64,000 nt of DNA from Fomitopsis serialis (Eukaryota; Basidiomycota; Agaricomycetes; Polyporales; Fomitopsidaceae). Every line of letters begins with the position of its first letter. Position 1 is the stretch's first letter. A program made the position numbers and the translations under genes. Below the pieces are notes generated by a model that had not been told where the DNA came from, did not search any database, and saw only the letters and a program-made list of their open reading frames with translations. This document shows positions 31,239 through 42,752 of the stretch, piece after piece. The stretch lies in the NCBI RefSeq assembly GCF_022376445.1, contig NW_025954961.1, positions 930,001 to 994,000 on the forward strand, in the 5' to 3' direction.

Positions 31239-34019
31239 ATGGACAACGCACACCCATTGAAGGGACTACTACAGCTTCAACTCGCCTCGGACGCGTCCGC
31301 CGTGCTGCACCTCCCATACGTCCTTGAGACTCTGACTGCCGACCATTTCGCCCCATCTCCACATACTCAAAAGTGGTGCACACGCATCAACTCTCTAATA
31401 CATTCGAGAGATCTTGGCGCGCGATGGAGTGGTCTATGCCTTGCGCTGCAGACGTCCGTCTATTCGAGGAGCCTCATGATGGAGTACGCGACAAGTTGGA
31501 TTGGTGTTGCACTCCCGTTACTATCAGTCCGTGTATCAAGTTTCATAGCCCAAACAAATCCTTACCAATATGACGTTTCAAGAAAGACGAGCCTGTACCC
31601 AACCTTAAGGCAGCCATCCGTTTACTGAGGCACATATTCTCGAGCGCGATGGAGCTTGCAGAGTTCCAACGACAAATATGCCTCCCGAATGTCCCAAAAT
31701 TCAGTGCTTCCCTCATCTCATTAGTGGACAAGCATTCGGAATCAGACATAAAGGTGCACACTCAATCCCATCTTTCTTCGACCAGAAAGCTCACTACTCT
31801 CAGTTATTCGCCATGAGTACCTTGACACACCTCGTCCCGTTGTTCCCGACGCTCCACCGGAGTCTCCATCCATCTCTCTCGTCGACCGCTCTGAGCTTTT
31901 TGAATGGCTCAACACCAAGGCCGACGCCAGCTTCATTGGTGGCGCTGCCTCGCACTCTACTCGGTACTGCCCGTGACCGGCGGGAAGGTGGGCGCAGCCA
32001 ACGTCTGGCGCAAGTCACTCGACGACACCTTGGGGTATGCATGGAACGCACTCGCTGCTATGCGTCGGACATCTCAGCCGCAGCTCTTGGGCAGATCACC
32101 CGCCTCTCACAGGAGATCCAGTCACGGCCATTCCGCTCAACCTGGACCGTCTGCGAGCGGCGGTGCGCATACTGTGCGATATGCTGCAGTAAGTCTCTTG
32201 AGACATTTCCACTGTCTGGGGGCTGACATCGAGCCAAGCGCACCGGCCTCACGACCTGTGACTGTTCCTGTCGGTCCACTCGTGCAATTCTGCTTAGCGA
32301 TGCTGAGGTGCACGCCGGAAGAGAAGGTCTGTGATCAATACCCGCATGTTTGTTGACAACTGCTCACCGATGCGCAGGCTGTAGAAGGGCACGTAGACCC
32401 ATCAGTGCGGGCAATGGAGCTGGCGGTCATTCCCTCGATCTGGGCTCAAGCATGCGAACTGTGGAAAGTCTTTCAGCAAGGTGAGTATTGTCCTTGCGCC
32501 CCGAGATAGAATGGTCTGTTGAGTGCCCGTCAGCGCACATCGACATCTTTTGCCCTATTTGCCTCAGCTTGTCTCGCACCTTGCATTCCACATTGAGCAA
32601 CAGCGCACGCCGTAAGTTAACTTGTTTGACGTTCAATATTGGCTGATGGTGTTCTAGATCTGAACGCCTTGCTTTCCTGAAGGCAACTTATGCATTGCTT
32701 GCAGCGTGCCCTCATTTACACGACACGATCACAGCCTCGAGGCTGGCAAGAGCGATTGCGCCGGCGTTGACAATTTTACTCGCGACAAAGACTCAAGGGC
32801 AACAAGATGCCGGTACGAATGCTTCCAGGACAAAGAACCGGAAGGGCAAGAAGAGGGCGCGCGGGTATGAGGGAGACGAGGTCTTCAATGTGGCAGCAGA
32901 CGTCATTTGCACCAGCAAGACGGACGGCGACGTCCTCTTGGCCTCCATCGATGGTGACGCTCATTCCCTTCTCACCGCTCTCTCCGGCTAACACGCAAAC
33001 ACACCAGTCGTCAGGCTAGTACTCCGAAACCCACAGCTCCCTCCGGCAGTACACTCCCTCTGTGCCGGTTCTCTTGGGCATCTACGTCTCCCTGCCCCAG
33101 ATCCAGCCTATACTCGTATCGCCGGATCTCTCCTTGCATGGGGCGATATACGAAAAGATCCGCGTTGTATGCATCGAGCAAGCATCAGGCACCAGCAACG
33201 TGTTGAGCAAGAGCCTCGGGCTTGTCGTCTCAAGCATGTCCACCGGCCAGCACGAATCAGTGAGTATCACGCCGCCCTGCCAGTCTGCAATTCAGTCGAC
33301 TAATGTGACATACTGTATAGGACGGCGCGGGCATATTGCGTGACCTCGATCTTCTCCTGCACCCACGGGTACCCCCTTTAGTGCGATCGCTGCCCCACGT
33401 CGAGATGTTGTCTCTGTTCCGCGAGGAGGAAGGCGATGAAGAAATGGAAATGCGAAAGGCTCTGGGGTTGGCGACCGCGGAGGAAACCTTGTCCACGCTA
33501 CCATCGACCACGCGCGATCTCACAACGCCACCGGAGCCGGTACGTCCCGCCTCCGTCGCAGCAAACTCAACCATACCTGTGGAACGTACCGTACCTGTCA
33601 GCAACCATGCCTCCCAAGGGCAACCCCCGATGCCTATTCGACAGCCCTCTCAGATTCCATCTATCGCCACGAATGCAGCGCAGTCCATCGCGTCTTATTC
33701 GTCGACAGCTCCGGCGCAGACAGTCCCAGCAAGCTCTACTGCACACATTGCAGCGTCCTCCAATCAAAGGCAGATCGATACATTACAAGGGCAGGGACCT
33801 CCGGTCCCGTCGCATCCTACGCCATCTACAGAAACAACTCCGATCCCGGCTCCCTTTACATCCGTGATACAGCCTCCAACGACCGGTCCGTCAAACGTCC
33901 CACCGCCAGCGTCTGTTCCCGAGACACGGCCTCAGGGTGTAGTGCCGATGGATGAAGACGACGAAGACGAGCCGATGCCACCGATTAACATGGACTCTGA
34001 CTCCGATGCGGACAGTTAG
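31239..34019 (+). CDS. RIX1: Pre-rRNA-processing protein Rix1 / Ipi2 (PELP1-like), multiply frame-broken
   Basis: A component of the Rix1 complex, which in the nucleoplasm processes ITS2 and readies pre-60S particles with the Rea1 ATPase. The N-terminal helical-repeat domain shows LKGLLQLQLASDASAVLHLP, ARWSGLCLALQTSVYSRSLM and MEYATSWIGVALPLLS. It continues PTLKAAIRLLRHIFSSAMEL, THLVPLFPTLHRSLHPSLSS, LYSVLPVTGGKVGAANVWRK, AIPLNLDRLRAAVRILCDML, FLKATYALLAACPHLHDTI and LLGIYVSLPQIQPILVSPDL. The C-terminus is Pro/Ser-rich and ends in an acidic tail (MDEDDEDEPMPPINMDSDSD), typical of the family. Several breaks are evident: pairs of lost bases near 31943/31951, 32080/32090 and 33065, and an unclear exon at 32985-33030. 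Either the copy is damaged or the consensus is wrong. RIX1 is essential in yeast, so a real null is unlikely. Confidence 0.8.
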
Positions 34020-34159
34020 AGCGCGGTGGTGTAGCGACTACCGACTATGTAGCACTGTGACACCGGAGGGATGTATCACGACCGCGAACGACACGGACGC
34101 CTTCGTTTCCAGTCATCGCGCTGTGCTTGACCAAATAGTATCTCTTGTGTCCTGGCTGC

Positions 34160-35140
34160 TCATGTCTTGATACGCTTCCGACGCCGGCTTACATCGTCGA
34201 TTTCCATGCTTTGGTCTGCCCCCTCATCGTCCGACTCGGGGGCCTGCTGAGTCTCAGTAAACTGGGTGATATTTGGCAGCTGTCCATTCAATTTCAATTA
34301 GGGTCGAATTTACATGGTCTACCTACACACTAAACGTACCTGTTCGAGAAATCCAGTTGCGACGACGTTGTCGGGGTCGATCCACTTGGCACGTTCAAAG
34401 TGCGCCCGAGCAGCGCTGATGAGACCTGCATTCCATTGCTTTCCTAGTTGCCGACGGGATCGGTAAGGGACAACCGTCTAATGAATCGCGATAGAATTTT
34501 GGCAGACCCTGTTGTGCGTCGTCTCTCGTGCCTTGTGTAGGCTGAGACAGGTACAGAGCAAGTAGACCAGCGTAGGTATGCATCACTGGATTGTCGTGAA
34601 AGGGGAACAGCGGCAGATACAAGTCTAGCTCATCCAAGGCTCGCCTGTATGCCCCGGCTTGAATGAGTCGGAGGACAAACTCCTTCAATATCAATTGTCT
34701 CTGAAAGAAATATGAGGACGCCTACTTCCGGAAGTCGTCGCCGAAGCACTTACATCCTCAGGATGCTGCCTAATGACAACACTCAGGAACGCGATGCGTC
34801 GGTCGTCCTCTTCCTGATCATCGTCGCTGAGATCGGTCAGGAGGACGATCGCTGTCTGCCACATATCTTTCCAGTTTATTTCCTTGCATCGTATGAGGAT
34901 TGTCCAGGCTCGCCGGGCGCGATCATAGTCCTTGCGAAGAAGAGAAACTGCAGAATATCGACTAGCCGTCGGATGTGGACCTTGCGCGCTGTTGTCGGCC
35001 GTTTTGCATTCGGCGATGCAAAGAGAATGGGCGTTCAGTGCGAGACATTGGCAGGCAGGGACTCGGAGAGGAAAGCGAGCCGGTGGCAAAGCGCGAGACG
35101 CGTGATGCGATCGCGCGCTGCAGTCGTCAAGCCACCACAC
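34160..35140 (-). CDS. RNA polymerase I initiation factor, Rrn11/TAF1A-like (TPR-type)
   Basis: A helical, TPR-like protein resembling the Rrn11/TAF1A subunit of the Pol I core factor, which recruits Pol I to the rDNA promoter in the nucleolus. Exons read YSAVSLLRKDYDRARRAWTI, then LIRCKEINWKDMWQTAIVLL. Next come RIAFLSVVIRQHPED, LILKEFVLRLIQAGAYRRAL, DELDLYLPLFPFHDNPVMHT, AGLLALYLSQPTQ and RAHFERAKWIDPDNVVATGF. The tail is acidic then basic, LPNITQFTETQQAPESDDEG to SRRRKRIKT, with the stop at 34160. The start is uncertain; coding probably begins just upstream of YSAVSLL and may use a short first exon near 35000-35140. The family call rests on remembered likeness. Its place beside RPA190 and RIX1 agrees with it but does not prove it. 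Confidence 0.6.
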
Positions 35141-35224
35141 TCACATCTTCATTCGACCTCCCAACTGCCAGTCTCCGTGTCGCCAGCCACCCCTCTGCCG
35201 CACGCATACCGATAACCGTCATTC

Positions 35225-36416
35225 ATGGACGAAGACGCATTTGGCTCGGTCTGGGGCGCCCCTGCTCCCTCACCCCTAGCCCTGAAACCGATTGCGACCG
35301 CTTTCTCATCCGGTCCGACTTCCACGGATGGCTTCGACGATTTCGATGACTTTGGAACACCTGCAGAAACGATAGCCACCTCGGCGTCGACGGTGACGAC
35401 GATTTTGGGGATTTTGGAGACTTTGGAGAGGCACAGGCCCAGGCGAGGTTCCTGCGTTCGCGGAGGACGTCGGTTTCGGGGAGGAGGTGCGGATATCTGG
35501 GCCATCAACATCTGCTTCAGATTGGGAGCCCCTGCGCTTGCACCCTCTGCCGTCCAGACCAGAACTGCAAGAACAAGTGGATCACATACTGGCGCCATTG
35601 TGGGCGTCCATTGACGATTCGCAATTGACCGACGAAGATATCCGACAGACGGGCGGATTGAACCAGACACTAGTCACTCCCGAGAGGTAAGTTTCACTTA
35701 AAGCCTCAGCCTTTCCGTGTCTTAAATCACAGACTGCTCCAGTCGTCAGCTGTATAAAATCCTTCTCCCCAATACGCCTCCCGCTATGCAGCCTGTCAAT
35801 TGGACTCGCTCACGAATAAGACGACGACACCTCATATCGTTGGGCATTCCCGTCAACTTAGACGAAGTCTTGCCGAAAGCCAACGGCAAGTTGCCAACGC
35901 TCGAGATCACAACGCGGCCCATGTCCGCGCCACCGGGGCCGCGCACAGCGCCCGTGCAGAAGACTGTGGTCGCACAAAGCAGTTCGCGGGTTGGGTCACC
36001 GCGGCCGGGAACACCAGTGACCAGTCTGCCCAACGGGGTTTCGATGACTGCCCAGTCGGTGTCCACGCAGCTTCGCCTTGGCCCTCGGCCAGAATTGGAC
36101 GAGACCAAACTGAATCAGCTGCTGGAAATCAACCCAGGTGAGGACGCATCATCCTTTGTTTCTCCGATAGGTGTTGAGCTCTCTCACAGACAAGCTGACG
36201 CTGCAACCGATCGCCACATTGGAAAAACACTTGACGGACTTGCAATCACATACGATGCAAGTCTCTACCACACTTACACATTTGTTGCAAACGCGAGACG
36301 CTTTGAAGCAAGACTCGGAGACTTACAACAAGTTGATTGGAGAGTTAGTCGCAGATGCGCAAAAGAGGAGCACAGCGAAGCGTGTCGGTGGCGGGAAGAG
36401 AAGTACATTGTCTTAG
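35225..36416 (+). CDS. DUF5102 protein, Laa2-like (AP-1 accessory)
   Basis: A probable homologue of yeast Laa2 (YBL010C, DUF5102), an accessory of the AP-1 clathrin adaptor at the trans-Golgi and endosomes. It starts MDEDAFGSVWGAPAPS, an acidic Trp/Phe motif of the sort that binds adaptor ear domains. Repeated acidic-Phe motifs follow (DGFDDFDDFGT, DDDFGDFGDFGEAQAQ, EVPAFAEDVGFGEEV). The conserved core is APLWASIDDSQLTDEDIRQT, then LVTPER/SRQLYKILL and NWTRSRIRRRHLISLGIPVN, and LDEVLPKANGKLP. The last exon is a helix (LTDLQSHTMQVSTTLTHLLQ) ending SKRSTLS-type basic residues. G losses near 35394 and 35445 break the acidic-Phe region into three frames, and the join at about 36140-36170 is off by phase. 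The core assignment is good; the link to AP-1 is by family. Confidence 0.68.
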
Positions 36417-36732
36417 GGTGTACACTTGCATACGACCCATACAGATCGATACATTACCATTTCATCGACGAGAGGCTTGAACTCGTCGAACAGTAGACTT
36501 TTGTAACCGTGCGTTGAGTAGCTCGGATCTGTGCAAGCGGGGACTCGATCTCCGTGAGTGATCCGTGACCACGTGGCTTCTCTGTACCGGATCTCTGGGC
36601 GTCTAAGCTCAACAATTTCGCTGAGACGTCGATCGCGTCCAAGTCTTCGACTCGACTGCTTGCCCGCCGTCCTCGGCGCGTCTCATCTAGTCTACCCTTG
36701 CTGGCTGGTCTACTACGAGGGATTTCTCCAGG
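36417..36732 (+). promoter_or_regulatory. Upstream region of the Pol I largest-subunit gene
   Basis: A 316-base gap between the DUF5102 stop and the RPA190 start, same strand. It contains both a 3' end and a promoter. C/T-rich patches are seen on the plus strand; no TATA box. Confidence 0.4.
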
Positions 36733-39700
36733 ATGAATGTCTCTCGGTCCTATCCATCGACTGTGACCAGCGTCTCGTTCTCGTTCCTGACCACCGAGGA
36801 CGTGCGACGCATCTCGGTCAAGCAAATCGTCAATCCTGTCCTCTTGGATGACCTCAACAGGCCGAACATTGGTGGTCTCTACGACCCTGCCCTCGGGCCA
36901 AGTGACAAGCAGGATATGTGCGTGAAGTGCGCGTGTGGTAGCCACCGCTGGTACTAATAGCTCGCGTAGTTGTGCAACATGTCGGCTCACCTACTTCACT
37001 TGTCCGGGACACTTCGGACACATCGAGCTACCGGCGCCCGTCTTTCATCCACTCTTCATGGGGAACATGTATCACCTACTCCGGGGAGCATGCTTGTTCT
37101 GTCATAGGTTCAAGGTGGAACGCAAAGTTGTGAGTGAAGTCCACGCATTAACGCACTTCTCATCCTCCAATGAAATTTCAAGCTGTGCAAATATGTAGCC
37201 AAGCTCCGCCTCCTGGAGCACGGTCTTCTGATAGCCGCACAGACGCTCGACGACATCCATGTCGCGACGAAGGCCGGCCGCAGGGCCAAGGACATCGAAG
37301 AAGAAGAAGAGGAGAATACGGAGAGTGACCATGCATTTGAGCAGAGGATCAACACATATGTCGCCATCCACCTCGCTACGGCGTCGAGTAGCAAGCGTGA
37401 CTCCTACAAGGATGGTCTCGTTTACCAGGCTCGCAGGGAGCTTATTGACGAGTTCCTCAAAACTACGATGCTGAAGAAGTGCAGAAACCCTAAATGCGGA
37501 GCGTGCGTATCAAACTCTCCCCCACAAGTTTGCATTGGTCTGACTGCCTAGCAGTTTCGCCTACACTTTCCGGAAGGAAGGATACACGAAAATCATCGAG
37601 TACGACCTCTCAACCAAGCACAGACAACAGCATGCCTTTTTGAACTTGAAACGGCCGAACGTCTTGCTCGATCAACAAAAGGAAAGGGCTGCTGCTCATC
37701 GGCAGCGGCAACAGCAACGGAGTACCAGTCCCCACGACAGTTCCTCTGAGGAATCGGATCCTGAAGAGGAACCAGAGGGCGAAGATGTCTTCTCCGACGC
37801 CGACGAAGACCAGGACATGGACGATGTCCACGCCGGCACCGCGAAGTCCGCAAGCGGCAAGGCGAAATCCAAGCGCGGACGAAACGAGCGCGTCATGCCG
37901 CCCGAAGAGTGTCGTGCCCACCTGCGCCGGCTCTTCGCAAATGAGCCCGTAATATGCTCCCTCCTATACGGTCGACATGGCCCCTTTGCACCCATGACGG
38001 TCAACAAGCTCTCGCTTGCAAGTGCAGACATGTTCTTCCTCGAGGTTCTTCCCATTAGCCCTACGCGCTTTCGACCGCCAGCAAAGATGGCAGACATGCT
38101 GTTTGAGCATCCGCAGAATGAGCTGCTTGCCAAGGTGTTGAACACGTCGTACAGGCTGAGGGACCTTACGGAGACCTTGAAGAAGGCAGGTGTGAAGAGC
38201 CCAGAGAATGATGTCGACGAGACCGCGCGGCGGAGGATTCTGCAGAGCCTCCTGGACACGCTCATACAGCTCCAGGTGGACGTGAACAGCTTTATCGATA
38301 GTAGCAAGAACCCCGCACCGGCGAGACAAGGAAGGCTACCTCCGGCTGGAGTCAAGCAGGGCCTGGAGAAGAAAGAAGGGTTGTTCCGCAAGCATATGAT
38401 GGTATGACCGTGTAGCCCCTCTTCTTCCCTGTCAGCTCATCGTAAAGGTCGCTTGTAGGGCAAGCGAGTCAACTACGCCGCGCGTTCAGTGATATCTCCG
38501 GACGTCAACATCGAGCCCAATGAGATCGGCATTCCTCCTGTGTTTGCACGCAAACTCACTTTCCCTGAGCCCGTCACGCCTGTCAACTTTCATGAACTAA
38601 GGATGCTCGTCATCACTGGGCCGCATGGATACCCCGGTGCTACCATGGTCGAATACGAGGATGGGCACTTACTGTTCCTCGTGCGTCTCAATGCTTCGCA
38701 AACTAATGGCATTGCATGGTAACACTATATTGTTGACACAGGACAAGCTGAGCATCGAGCAGCGTACCGCCGTCGCGAATCAGCTCCTCACACCGCAGGA
38801 GGGCAATCATGGCTCCACGAGTCGCGCGGGACTGTTCACGCGTACACAGGCAATCAACAAGAAGGTGTATCGGCATCTGCGCGACGGAGACATCCTCATT
38901 CTCAACCGGCAGCCAACTCTGCACAAACCTAGTATGATGTGTCACAAGGCGAGGGTATTGCATGGGGAGAAGACGATCCGGATGCATTATGCGAATTGGT
39001 GCGTTTGCGCCGATAGGTCCTTGTGCCCGGAGCTTCGCTGACTCCATTCTGCATAGTAATTCCTACAATGGTACGATTGCTTCGTTGGTACTCTAACCTT
39101 ATTTCTGACCCGTGTTCGGTCCTTGTAGCCGATTTCGACGGTGATGGTCAGTTGTCGCCTAGCTTACTTGTTGAGCGCTCCGCTGACACGACACATCAGA
39201 GATGAACATCCATTTCCCTCGTGAGTGCGCTTCCTTCGGTAGGTATCGCCGCAGCTAACTCTGCTTCTGCAGAGAATCAGGTCGCCCGAGCGGAGGCATA
39301 TTACATCGCCAATACTGACAATCAGTACCTTGTGCCGACGTCAGGCAAGCCGCTCCGCGGGTTGATCCAGGATCACGTCGTCGCCGGCGTGTGGATGACT
39401 GCCCAAGACACTTTCTTTAGCCGTGAAGAGTATTTCCAGCTGCTCTACGGTGCGATCCGCCCGGAAGACAGCGCCGGGCATATCAGTGGTCGTTTGGTAA
39501 CTCTCCCTCCAACTATATGGAAGCCGAAGCCGCTTTGGACGGGCAAGCAGATCGTGAGGCACACCCTCATGCGAAGCCCATTCGACTGATAGACTTATGT
39601 CACTCAGATATCCACTGTCCTGAAAAATATCACTCCACCGGACTACGAGGGGCTCAACCTGCACGCATCGGCCAAGGTGCCCGGGCATCTTTGGGGCAAG

Positions 39701-42700
39701 GATTCTCAGGAGGACAAGGTCGTCTTCATGGACGGAGAGCTTCTTTGCGGTGTCTTGGATAAGTCCGCTTTTGGTGCCTCCGACTACGGCATGGTCCACT
39801 CTGTGTACGAGCTGTACGGAGCTGACGTCGCCGGCACTCTTCTTGGCATCCTGAGCCGCCTCTTCACCAAGTTTTTGCAGCACCGGGCGTTCACATGCCG
39901 CATGGATGATCTTTCGCTTACGCCGGAGGGTAACGCTAGGCGTACAGATATCATTCAGATGGGTGCTGGATTAGGGACAGAGGGTGCGATCGACAACTTC
40001 CCTTCCCTGGCCGACGTCTCGGCAGAGGAGAAGCCTACCATTCTCCGCTCATTGCTTGAAGACGTGCTGAGAGATGACAACAAGATGGCCGGTTTGGATA
40101 TGACCGTGAAGGGCAAGCTGAACAAGCTCACCAAATCGATCGCGGACGCCGTCATGCCTCATGGTCTACTGCGACAGTTCCCCCATAACCATATGCAGGC
40201 GATGACACTCTCGGGTGCAAAGGGCAGTGCGGTCAACGCCCAGCAAATCTCATGCGCGTTGGGTCAGCAGGAGCTCGAAGGCCGCCGTGTACCTGTCATG
40301 GTCAGCGGCAAGACCCTCCCGTCGTTCAAGCCGTTCGAAACGAAGGCCATCGCTGGTGGCTACGTGGCGAGCCGTTTCTTGACGGGCGTGAAGCCGCAAG
40401 AGTTCTTCTTCCACTGCATGGCCGGGCGTGAGGGTCTCATTGACACTGCCGTGAAAACATCACGATCCGGATACCTGCAGCGCTGTCTCATCAAGCATCT
40501 AGAGGGCATCCGTATTCACTACGACAATACCGTGCGAGGTAGCGATTCTTCCATCTACCAATTCCATTACGGTGGAGATGCCCTGGATGTCACGAAACAG
40601 AAGCACTTGCTTCAATTCGAATTCATCGTGCGGAACGAACAGACTCTTGTCAATCGCTATAAACCCAAGACGTTGCAAGAGGTCGTCACGGAAGAGGCCG
40701 ACTCTTACATGAAGAAGGTGCTCAAGTGCAAGGATAAGGCTCAACGCGATATGTACAAGCCCGCGCTCTCTATCTACAACCCCAGTCGATGCCTTGGTAG
40801 CACGTCCGAGAAGTTCGCAGAAAAAGTTGAAGAGTACGCGAAGAAGAATCCCCACGGTCTATTGAAGAAGAAGGACAAGGATGAGGTCTTGCCTATCCGT
40901 CGTCGCAGAACGCCACTGAGTGTAAAGCACTTCAAGTTGTTGATGAAAGTGAAGTATATGCGCAGCCTAGTCGAGCCTGGAGAAGCGGTGGGCCTACTCG
41001 CTTCCCAAGGGTATGTTGGCAAGGCCTGCGATGGCGTTCCGGCACTGACGAGGTTATTAGTGTCGGTGAACCTTCTACACAGATGACGCTTAACACGTTC
41101 CACTTTGCTGGTATGAACACTGTTTAAGTCTAGTAGCATCCACTAATACCCGGATAGGTCACGGTGCTGCAAACGTCACCCTTGGTATCCCGCGCCTCCG
41201 TGAAATCGTGATGACAGCGTCTCAGAAACCGAAGACTCCGTCAATGACCATGAAAGTCCGATCAAACGTACCTTCCTCGGAGATCGATATGTTCTGCAAG
41301 AAGGCCACCCGGTTGGCCCTCTCCCATGTCGTCGATAAAGTCATCGTCAAGGAGCGCCTTACTGTCAATGGTAGTGCCCGAAGCAAAGAGTTCACTATCG
41401 AGCTAGCCTTCTATCCCAAGACCCAGTATCAAGCAGAGTATGACGTCGAGCCGTCGGAGATATTGGCAGTTTTCGGCACGAAATTCCCTCTTCTACTCAA
41501 GAAAGAGCTGCAAGCGGAAATGAAGAAGCTGGATGCAGAGCTGAAGAATCAGATGAAGGAGCTTGGGAAGGGCACCGCAGTCCGGGATGTTGCGCCCTCC
41601 GGTCGAGGGGAGGCAGGTGAGGAAGATGCGGACGAGACCGGTGATCGTCGGACGCGCAAAGACGATGATGATGCCAGTGAAGTGGGAGATGGAGATGCTA
41701 CTGCTGCTAAAAGGCAGCGGCAAGGCAAAGAACAGGCTACCTATGAAGACGATGAAGAAGAAGACGAGGAAGCAGTTGCCCTGGGCGAGTATGACGATGC
41801 GGACATCGAAGCAGCGTTTGCGTCAGCCAGCGAGGAGGAAGATGAAGGAATGGATGTAGACGAAGACACAGAGCAGGCACATGCTCGGAAGCGTCTCGAT
41901 GAGGAGGTTTCTAGAGTCGAGGGCCTCTTCATACAGAATTTGCCAAGCACCACGTCCTTGTCCTTCTGCGATTCTGGCTGCAGCATTAGACTACAGGTGA
42001 GAGCCACCCGTGATATCAATTGTAGCCTCAAATTTACGTCGACTGAAGTTCGATTCCTCCATGCCAAAACTCCTCCTTGTAGGGATAGTGGAGAAGACCT
42101 GTGTTAAGACAGTGATCCGCGAAATTCGGGCATTACTGACTGCTTCAAATCCAAAGAAGACACGGACGGAGGTGCTGTCTATTCTGTGCGTAGCGTATCA
42201 CGATCCCCAGCGCACGCTCGCCGATTCATTCCATTTACATAGCTCACTACCAACGGGTCGAACATTCCCGGACTCTGGCGTTTTGCGTGCGCGGAATCGA
42301 ACCCGATGATCGAAGAAGACGGAGTTTACTCAAATGATATCTACGCTGTCCTGTGCGCATATGGCGTAGAGGCGGCGAGGGCTGTCATCCTCCGCGAGAT
42401 TGGCGGGGTCTTCGCTGTGTATAAAATTGACGTGGATCAACGCCACTTGGAGTTGATCGCTGATTACATGGTACGTCTTGCTCCGGTGTTGCACGTTGTA
42501 TCATTTCTAAGGTCATACCAGACGTTTGACGGCGGGTACAAGCCTTTCAATCGCAGAGGCATCTCAACTAGTCCATCGCCTTTGCTGAAAGCTTCCTACG
42601 AAACAACCGCTGCGTTCCTGTCTGATGCTACGCTGCATGGTGACTTCGACGACCTGACAACGCCGTCTGGCAATATCGTGATGGGACGACTGAATCTGAC

Positions 42701-42752
42701 AGGGACAGGGGTATTTGACATTGTAATGCCTGTGAGCCCGAATAGCGTCTGA
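36733..42752 (+). CDS. RPA190: DNA-directed RNA polymerase I largest subunit (A190)
   Basis: The catalytic largest subunit of the nucleolar polymerase that makes the 35S pre-rRNA. The start [20 protein letters not shown] leads to the clamp zinc residues in [20 protein letters not shown] and [12 protein letters not shown] Pol I-type acidic insert follows (about 37730-37860). Next are [20 protein letters not shown], the template groove [20 protein letters not shown], and the metal site NADFDGDEMN, which is spliced from three small exons near 39070-39230. The bridge helix region reads [20 protein letters not shown] and the trigger loop [18 protein letters not shown] is split by introns near 41070-41160. 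The jaw insert is very acidic (41620-41880). The C-terminus has [20 protein letters not shown] and ends MPVSPNSV. One C appears lost near 42127 (IREIPGITDCF needs CCG). The long central exon is otherwise unbroken. Confidence 0.96.

Noticed and set aside
36454..36990. A 178-residue open frame antisense to the start of RPA190.
   Set aside because: It mirrors the coding exon of RPA190, which is certain; the antisense product looks random.
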